Source of the DNA: an uncultured Clostridia bacterium
Lineage (GTDB): Bacteria > Bacillota > Clostridia > Saccharofermentanales > Saccharofermentanaceae
Length of the DNA: 26,559 bases
Direction of reading: 5' to 3'
Assembly (NCBI GenBank): GCA_946545505.1
Contig: CAMNNN010000001.1
Location: 1 to 26,559, forward strand
Position 1 is the first letter of the stretch; every line of letters begins with the position of its first letter. Below the pieces are notes generated by a model. It was not told the origin of the DNA, did no database searches, and worked only from the letters and a program-made list of their open reading frames with translations. Positions 22,032 through 26,559 of the stretch are shown one piece after another. The translations under genes and the position numbers were made by a program.

Positions 22032-23102
22032 ATGAGAAAGAAAATCCTATCACTGATCACCGCGATCGTTATGATCGCGCTCATTGTCGTACCCGTAAAC
22101 GCTTCGATCATTGATGACGGATATAACGGATTCGCGACGAGGCTTTATACCGTAGTGCTCGGAAGAACTCCCGATCCGGTCGGACTCGAATACTGGGGCG
22201 GCAGATTAAGAAACCGTCAGATATCGTTCGCCGACTGTGCGAGAGGCTTTCTGTTCTCCCAGGAGTATCTGTCCCGTAACGTAAGCGATGCCGAGTATGT
22301 TACGACACTCTACAGAACGTTTCTCGACAGAGAACCGGAGAGCACGGGTCTTTCTTACTGGACAGGCAGACTTGCTTCCGGAAGCGTCAACCGCAATACG
22401 GTGATCGAGGGCTTCTCCAACTCCGTCGAGTTCGGCGAACTTTGCAGAAGATATTCGAATAACTCTTCGGGGTCCAACGGGATAACTGTATGCATCGATC
22501 CCGGACACTCCGGTGTAGTCGCTCCGGGCTATGTGCCGTTAGGGCCCGGGTCTTCGGATATGAAGCTCGCGGATACATCCGGTACCCGCGGCAGGTATTC
22601 CGGTGTCAGCGAGTATGTTCTTACGATGCAGATCGCGAACCTGCTTCGCACTGAGCTTGAGGCGAGAGGATATAACGTCATCATGACGCGTTATGATAAC
22701 AACACTCCCGTTGACTGCGTTACACGAGCACAGACTGGAAACAACGGAGCCGATATTATGGTCAGGCTTCATTTCGACGGGCTTGATAACGCTTCCGTAA
22801 GTGGCGCACATTCTATCGTAATAGCCCCGAATAACCCATGGAATCCGCAGACTTATGCGGGTTCTGCGAGACTCGGAAGGTGCATCATAGACTCCTACTG
22901 CAGTGCCACCGGCATCCGTAACAGGGGAGTGTCGGAGCAGAACAACATGACGGGCAACAACTGGAGTACGATCCCCTGCGTTCTTCTCGAAATGGGCTTC
23001 ATGACTAATGAGCATGATGACCTGTATATGACGAACCCTGCCAATCAGCCTTCTATGGTCAACGGTATCGCGAACGGCATTGATGCGTACTTCGCATCAT
23101 AA
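22032..23102 (+). CDS. Secreted N-acetylmuramoyl-L-alanine amidase with DUF4214 repeats
   Basis: A 356-residue exported cell-wall hydrolase. Residues 1-24 form a signal peptide (MRKKI, hydrophobic core, cleavage after VNA). Residues about 30-138 hold two DUF4214-type repeats, each with LGR/LDR, a Pro or Glu-rich turn, and GLxYW followed by a segment ending in a Phe-containing helix. Residues about 150-356 are an Amidase_3 catalytic domain. Zinc ligands are His159 in IDPGHSG, Glu194 and His247 in RLHFDG; the catalytic Glu320 is in LLEMGF. It would cleave the bond between muramic acid and the stem peptide. It starts one nucleotide after pta, with only a weak AGGA upstream. Confidence 0.9.
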   Translation: MRKKILSLITAIVMIALIVVPVNASIIDDGYNGFATRLYTVVLGRTPDPVGLEYWGGRLRNRQISFADCARGFLFSQEYLSRNVSDAEYVTTLYRTFLDREPESTGLSYWTGRLASGSVNRNTVIEGFSNSVEFGELCRRYSNNSSGSNGITVCIDPGHSGVVAPGYVPLGPGSSDMKLADTSGTRGRYSGVSEYVLTMQIANLLRTELEARGYNVIMTRYDNNTPVDCVTRAQTGNNGADIMVRLHFDGLDNASVSGAHSIVIAPNNPWNPQTYAGSARLGRCIIDSYCSATGIRNRGVSEQNNMTGNNWSTIPCVLLEMGFMTNEHDDLYMTNPANQPSMVNGIANGIDAYFAS

Positions 23103-23111
23103 TGGTAGAAT
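23103..23111 (+). promoter_or_regulatory. Extended -10 promoter of the unknown acidic gene
   Basis: TGGTAGAAT is an extended -10 starting directly after the amidase stop. GGAGGTG follows near 23131, serving the ATG at 23143. No clear -35. Confidence 0.45.
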
Positions 23112-23142
23112 CGAATTGTAAAAAAACCACCGGAGGTGCCTC

Positions 23143-23622
23143 ATGGCTGAAGTCTATCCTGTAATCGATTATGAAGATATGATCGCCGATCTTACCGATG
23201 ATGTTGAGGGCGGTTTTATTACCAAAGACGCGAACCTCTATATCGTCAGACAGAAGACTCCCGTTTACTGCGAGGCTCTGGGTGCCGAGGTACGTCCCGT
23301 TATCGAGTATTTCTATGAGATCCCCAAGCTTTATCCCGAACTTAAGGAAATGACCGTGGATGACTGCAAGAAGATCTGTTTTGCCTGCCTCGAGAAGATC
23401 GACGACGAGGCTATGAAGGCTGCGGTGAGCCTCATAATCGAGGACCTGAAGGACTACACGAAGGGAAACCCCGGAAGGAACGAGCGTAAGTGCAAGGTCG
23501 TCTTTGAAGCAGAGGATCTGATTCCCATGATGGTCTACTATGACGATACCGATGCAGGCGATGAGGTAGAGTCCATAACGGTAGCAGACCTCGTATCCGA
23601 ACTTTATAAATCTTCCAACTGA
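23143..23622 (+). CDS. Acidic soluble protein of unknown function
   Basis: A 159-residue product with no signal peptide or membrane segment, strongly acidic, starting MAEVYPVIDYEDMIADL. I recognise no family. Visible features are a repeated Val-Tyr/Ile-rich first half, then helical stretches around 90-105 (DEAMKAAVSLIIEDL), two cysteines near 76-79 (CKKICFAC) and a final acidic run DDTDAGDEVESITVADL. The ATG has a strong GGAGGTG and a likely promoter. It lies between the amidase gene and the oxaloacetate decarboxylase operon, with 80 nt to the next gene; there is no terminator between. Confidence 0.75.
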   Translation: MAEVYPVIDYEDMIADLTDDVEGGFITKDANLYIVRQKTPVYCEALGAEVRPVIEYFYEIPKLYPELKEMTVDDCKKICFACLEKIDDEAMKAAVSLIIEDLKDYTKGNPGRNERKCKVVFEAEDLIPMMVYYDDTDAGDEVESITVADLVSELYKSSN

Positions 23623-23647
23623 TTAACAAAGATATTTGACCTACAAA

Positions 23648-23707
23648 GTCACCTCCTTTTGCTTTATAATCTCTTTTAATGGCGAAAATTTTCTAAAGGA
23701 GCGTGAC
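23648..23707 (+). promoter_or_regulatory. Inverted repeat that can bury the oadA ribosome binding site
   Basis: GTCACCTCCTTT (23648-23659) is the reverse complement of AAAGGAGCGTGAC (23695-23707) apart from one bulged C (23702). The stem would contain the whole Shine-Dalgarno (AAGGAG, 23696-23701) of the ATG at 23712; the loop is 35 nt. The left arm includes TCACCTCCTTT, the same bases as the 16S rRNA 3' end. RNA entering from upstream could fold this way, while RNA starting inside the loop could not. Confidence 0.55.
23665..23670 (+). promoter_or_regulatory. Candidate -10 box inside the hairpin loop (oadA promoter)
   Basis: A perfect TATAAT. The upstream TTGACC (23636-23641) is 23 nt away, too far for a normal spacer, and the 16-18 nt positions give no -35 match. 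If used, the mRNA would start near 23677 and lack the left arm of the inverted repeat. Confidence 0.4.
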
Positions 23708-23711
23708 GCTA

Positions 23712-25091
23712 ATGAAAGTACAGTTCACAGAGACGGTTGTACGTGATGCTCAGCAGTCGCTTATCGCGACCCGTATGCCGTTCTCAGACTTCGAAGACAT
23801 CCTCGAGACGATGGACAATGCCGGTTATCACTCTATCGAGTGCTGGGGCGGAGCAACATTTGATTCCTGTCTCCGTTTCCTGGACGAAGACCCGTGGGAG
23901 AGACTTCGTAAGATCAAGGCAATCTGCAAGAAGACACCTCTGCAGATGCTCTTAAGAGGACAGAATATCCTCGGATACAAGCACTATCCCGATGATGTCG
24001 TAAGACTCTTTGTAAGAAAATCCGCCGAGAACGGCATGGATATCTTCCGTATCTTTGATGCTCTGAATGACTTCAGAAACATCGAGGTCGCTGTAGATGA
24101 GACATTGAAGTGCGGCAAGCACGCTCAGGGCTGTATCTGCTATACGACAAGCCCGGTCCACACAGTAGAAAAATACGCCGAGATGGGTAAGGAACTTGAG
24201 AAGATGGGAGTTAACTCCATCTGCATCAAGGACATGGCCGGTATCTGCGGCCCTCAGGAAGCATATGACCTCGTTAAGGCATTGAAGGCTTCCGTTAAGG
24301 TCCCGATCTATTTCCACACACATCACACAACAGGTCTCGGACCGATGACATACCTCAAGGCTATCGAGGCAGGTTTGGACGGTATCGATACTGCTATTTC
24401 TCCTATGGCCGGCGGTACATCACAGCCTGCAACGGAGACTATGAAGTATGCCCTCGAGCAGCTCGGCTACGAGACAGATCTTGATTCTGCCGCTCTTAAG
24501 AAGATCGCCGATCACTTCGCTCCTATCAAGGACAGATTCATCAAGGAAGGTACTCTTAATCCCAAGTCCATGGGTATCCGTACAGATATCCTCGAGTATC
24601 AGCTCCCCGGCGGTATGTTCTCCAACATGCTCAAGCAGATGACTGATATGAAGGCTCAGGATAAGTTCGAAGAGGCTCTTGCCGAGATCCCTAACGTTCG
24701 TAAGGATCTGGGTTATCCCCCGCTCGTTACTCCTATGTCTCAGCTCGTCGGTACACAGGCGGTTAATAATGTCCTTTTCGGTAAGTATAAGAATGTTACC
24801 AAGGATACCAAGGCATATCTGCGCGGTGAGTACGGACGTGCTCCGGGTGAAGTTAATAAGGATCTGATCTCTCAGTTCTGGAAGGACGATGAGATCATAA
24901 CATGCAGATTTGCTGATACACTCGAGCCGGTATTTGAGAAGACAAAGGCTGAACTCGGTGACAAGGCAAGATCTGATGAAGATGTCCTCTCCTATATCTC
25001 TTTCCCTCAGGTTGCAGAGAAGTTCTTTGCGGCTCGCGAAGAGAAGGAATCCAATACGGTTAACTACACGATCGAGAAGAAGGAGGATTGA
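23712..25091 (+). CDS. oadA: Oxaloacetate decarboxylase alpha subunit (carboxyltransferase)
   Basis: Transfers the carboxyl group of oxaloacetate to biotin on a partner carrier. The ATG at 23712 has AAGGAG 10 nt upstream; a GTG at 23703 would be too close. The 459-residue protein has the TIM-barrel carboxyltransferase fold: FTETVVRDAQQSL near the start, ECWGGATFD, RIFDALND, Lys173 in CIKDMAG (the carbamylated metal-site lysine), and His202/His204 in FHTHH. The PYC_OADA domain fills the rest. It lacks the biotin domain that OadA of Klebsiella carries at its C-terminus; that is supplied by a separate gene downstream. No biotin carboxylase lies nearby, supporting decarboxylase rather than pyruvate carboxylase. 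Confidence 0.92.
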   Translation: MKVQFTETVVRDAQQSLIATRMPFSDFEDILETMDNAGYHSIECWGGATFDSCLRFLDEDPWERLRKIKAICKKTPLQMLLRGQNILGYKHYPDDVVRLFVRKSAENGMDIFRIFDALNDFRNIEVAVDETLKCGKHAQGCICYTTSPVHTVEKYAEMGKELEKMGVNSICIKDMAGICGPQEAYDLVKALKASVKVPIYFHTHHTTGLGPMTYLKAIEAGLDGIDTAISPMAGGTSQPATETMKYALEQLGYETDLDSAALKKIADHFAPIKDRFIKEGTLNPKSMGIRTDILEYQLPGGMFSNMLKQMTDMKAQDKFEEALAEIPNVRKDLGYPPLVTPMSQLVGTQAVNNVLFGKYKNVTKDTKAYLRGEYGRAPGEVNKDLISQFWKDDEIITCRFADTLEPVFEKTKAELGDKARSDEDVLSYISFPQVAEKFFAAREEKESNTVNYTIEKKED

Positions 25092-25093
25092 TG

Positions 25094-25507
25094 ATGGATC
25101 CTATTATCCGTTATGCCTCCGAGAACGGAAGCAACACATTTACATTGTTCAGACCCCAGATGGATGCCGGAACAATGCTGATGGATGCTTTTACCGTTAT
25201 GCTCGTAGTGTTCGGTGTACTGTTCATTATGTACATACTGATCTCGCTTTCGGGTAAGGTAATAGAACGTATATCCGGAGTTATCATCGGCGGCAAGAAG
25301 AAAGAAGAAGCGGCACCTGCTCCCGTTGCTTCCGTTAAGGAGGCAGCTGTTCAGGATCCGGGCGAGGAATTCTCTTCCGGAACTTTGAAGCTTAAGGGCT
25401 GTGACGAGAAGACCGCAGCAATGATCATGGCGATCGTATCCGATAACACGGGTATTCCGCTGTCGGAACTCGTATTCAAGTCGATCAAACTTGTTGACGA
25501 GAATTAA
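25094..25507 (+). CDS. oadG: Oxaloacetate decarboxylase gamma subunit (OadG-like)
   Basis: A 137-residue single-span membrane subunit. AGGAGG (25081-25086) is 7 nt before the ATG at 25094; an ATG at 25091, overlapping the previous stop, is an alternative. The membrane helix is about 28-53, followed by a basic stretch, an Ala/Pro/Val linker and a small folded domain (about 95-137). In OAD complexes the gamma subunit ties alpha to the beta subunit in the membrane. Short, variable sequence means the call rests on the helix, length and position between alpha and the biotin carrier. The beta subunit gene follows after the carrier. Confidence 0.8.
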   Translation: MDPIIRYASENGSNTFTLFRPQMDAGTMLMDAFTVMLVVFGVLFIMYILISLSGKVIERISGVIIGGKKKEEAAPAPVASVKEAAVQDPGEEFSSGTLKLKGCDEKTAAMIMAIVSDNTGIPLSELVFKSIKLVDEN

Positions 25508-25524
25508 GGAGAGGTAGAAGTAAA

Positions 25525-25920
25525 ATGATTTATAAAGTAACGATCAACGATAAAGTATATGAAGTAGAAGTAGAGAAGGGTAAGGCTAACCTTCTTAGAA
25601 CCACTGCGGTTGAGGCTGCTCCCGCTCCTGTTGCCGCTGCACCCGCGGCACCTGCCGCAGCTCCTGCTCCGGCTCCCGCAGCCGCAGCTGCGTCGGTTCA
25701 GGCAGGTACGACTCCCGTTAATTCTCCTATGCCCGGTACGATCCTCGATGTAAAGGTTACTGTAGGACAGGCTGTTAAGGAAGGCGATCTTCTCGTTATC
25801 CTTGAGGCCATGAAGATGGAGAATGAGATCTATGCACCTTGTGCAGGAACAGTAGCTCAGATCCTCACAAGTAAGGGTGCCGCAGTTGATACAGGCGCTC
25901 CGCTTGTTACTATTTCCTGA
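25525..25920 (+). CDS. Biotin carboxyl carrier protein of the decarboxylase
   Basis: A 131-residue carrier with an N-terminal strand segment (about 1-22), a long Ala/Pro linker (about 30-58) and a biotinyl domain (about 62-131). The biotin-accepting Lys97 lies in EAMKMEN, and the PMPGTILDV turn starts the domain. It carries CO2 between the alpha and beta subunits. A GGAGAGG-type site lies 10-13 nt upstream. It is the separately encoded counterpart of the biotin domain missing from the alpha subunit. Confidence 0.95.
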   Translation: MIYKVTINDKVYEVEVEKGKANLLRTTAVEAAPAPVAAAPAAPAAAPAPAPAAAAASVQAGTTPVNSPMPGTILDVKVTVGQAVKEGDLLVILEAMKMENEIYAPCAGTVAQILTSKGAAVDTGAPLVTIS

Positions 25921-25936
25921 TCCGGAGGCCTGAACA

Positions 25937-26559
25937 ATGATTGATGTTTTATTAGATTTATGGAATAACTCGGGTTTGGCCCAGTTTTTCATTGCTGACG
26001 GATGGAAGAATGCGGTAATGATCCTTGCTGCGTTCGTTCTGTTCTACCTTGCTATAAAAAAAGAATTCGAGCCGTTGCTCCTTCTTCCGATAGCATTCGG
26101 AATGCTTCTTACAAACCTTCCCTGGCCGGGAGGCGGAATCTTTCACCCGGATTGGTTCAACGGTGAGATCAACTGGGCGGCCTTGGGCGGCGGTTTTGTC
26201 GATGCGGCGGGCAATCATATCGAACCCGGTCTGTTTGACTTCCTGTATATAGGCGTCAAGCTCGACATCTTCCCGTGTCTTATCTTCATGGCCGTAGGTG
26301 CCATGACAGACTTCGGACCTTTGATCTCGAGACCTTCATCCTTCTTTATGGGTGCAGGCGCTCAGTTCGGTATATCATTCGCTTTTGTAGTTGCCATCCT
26401 CCTCGGATTCTCACCTGAGGGCGCAGCGTCCATCGGTATCATCGGCGGTGCAGACGGTCCTACGGCCATCTACCTTACATCTAAGCTCGCCCCCGAGCTC
26501 CTCGGAGCCATCGCGGTCGCAGCGTATTCATATATGGCCCTGATCCCGATGATCCAGCC
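25937..26559 (+). CDS. oadB: Sodium-pumping decarboxylase beta subunit (OadB), 3' end outside window
   Basis: The first 207 codons are visible. The integral membrane subunit decarboxylates carboxybiotin and exports sodium. GGAGG (25924-25928) is 8 nt before the ATG. Helices appear at about 25-60, 112-128, 140-158 and 185-205. The key motif GGADGPT has Asp173 at the position of the Klebsiella Asp203, a sodium-binding and essential residue. The protein starts 16 nt after the carrier gene. The family also serves methylmalonyl-CoA and glutaconyl-CoA decarboxylases, but the alpha subunit points to oxaloacetate. Confidence 0.95.
   Translation, partial: MIDVLLDLWNNSGLAQFFIADGWKNAVMILAAFVLFYLAIKKEFEPLLLLPIAFGMLLTNLPWPGGGIFHPDWFNGEINWAALGGGFVDAAGNHIEPGLFDFLYIGVKLDIFPCLIFMAVGAMTDFGPLISRPSSFFMGAGAQFGISFAFVVAILLGFSPEGAASIGIIGGADGPTAIYLTSKLAPELLGAIAVAAYSYMALIPMIQ

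Noticed and set aside
21515..22111. Antisense open frame (198 codons) over pta
   Set aside because: Overlaps a conserved enzyme gene and the amidase signal peptide; product looks like a coding shadow.
23622..23641. BirA-type biotin operator half-site (TTAACAAA) before the oad genes
   Set aside because: Only one half-site is present; no matching inverted half follows at 14-16 nt.
23636..23670. TTGACC and TATAAT as a -35/-10 pair for oadA
   Set aside because: The spacer is 23 nt, far beyond the usual 16-18.

Overview
The window looks like a chromosomal segment of an anaerobic, fermentative Gram-positive bacterium of the class Clostridia. The basis is strong AGGAGG-type ribosome binding sites, sigma-A-like promoters, a BcrA-type ABC/two-component module, a butyrate kinase gene, a decarboxylating sodium pump and a cytoplasmic GH3 beta-glucosidase. 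Base composition is moderate and fairly even, so nothing looks recently acquired. I see no rRNA, tRNA, CRISPR array, insertion sequence or phage gene. Genus cannot be read from this sequence; a plant-fibre or gut/rumen fermenter is a reasonable inference.

Layout. 1-1836 (minus): a truncated MATE exporter and a membrane-anchored CAP-domain protein. 1982-4807 (plus): trkA-trkH potassium uptake, behind a near-consensus promoter. 4873-6627: a TrmL-type tRNA methyltransferase and a saccharopine-dehydrogenase-like oxidoreductase. 6642-10932: an OmpR-type response regulator, a BcrA-like ATPase, two ABC-2-type permeases and a histidine kinase, which look like one envelope-stress or peptide-resistance module. 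11005-11943: a PAS-GGDEF diguanylate cyclase with a strong terminator. 11962-12270 (minus): a small single-span membrane protein overlapping that terminator. 12430-14259: an in-frame fusion of phosphopentomutase and deoxyribose-phosphate aldolase. 14276-15421: a DEAD-box RNA helicase. 15499-18291: a domain-permuted GH3 beta-glucosidase closed by a long hairpin. 18377-19890: an unknown membrane protein and a hemolysin III/PAQR protein. 19904-23102: butyrate kinase, a phosphotransacetylase and a secreted amidase. 23143-23622: an unknown acidic protein. 23712-26559: a sodium-pumping oxaloacetate decarboxylase operon (alpha, gamma, biotin carrier, beta; the last is cut by the window edge).

How the genes fit together. 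The metabolic genes support sugar and nucleoside fermentation. GH3 releases glucose, the DeoB-DeoC fusion turns deoxyribose 1-phosphate into acetaldehyde and glyceraldehyde 3-phosphate, Pta and Buk make ATP from acyl-CoA, and oxaloacetate decarboxylation drives a sodium gradient. Trk handles potassium, and the ABC/two-component module, MATE pump and amidase relate to the envelope.

Most noteworthy: the DeoB-DeoC fusion, with Ser in place of the usual phospho-acceptor Thr; a 12-bp inverted repeat that would bury the oadA ribosome binding site and has a -10 box in its loop; a 7-4-7 direct repeat before the ABC genes; three start codons lying 7-9 nt after a -10 box with little or no Shine-Dalgarno; a promoter-like box overlapping a terminator stem; and a butyrate kinase paired with an acetyl-type phosphotransacetylase.
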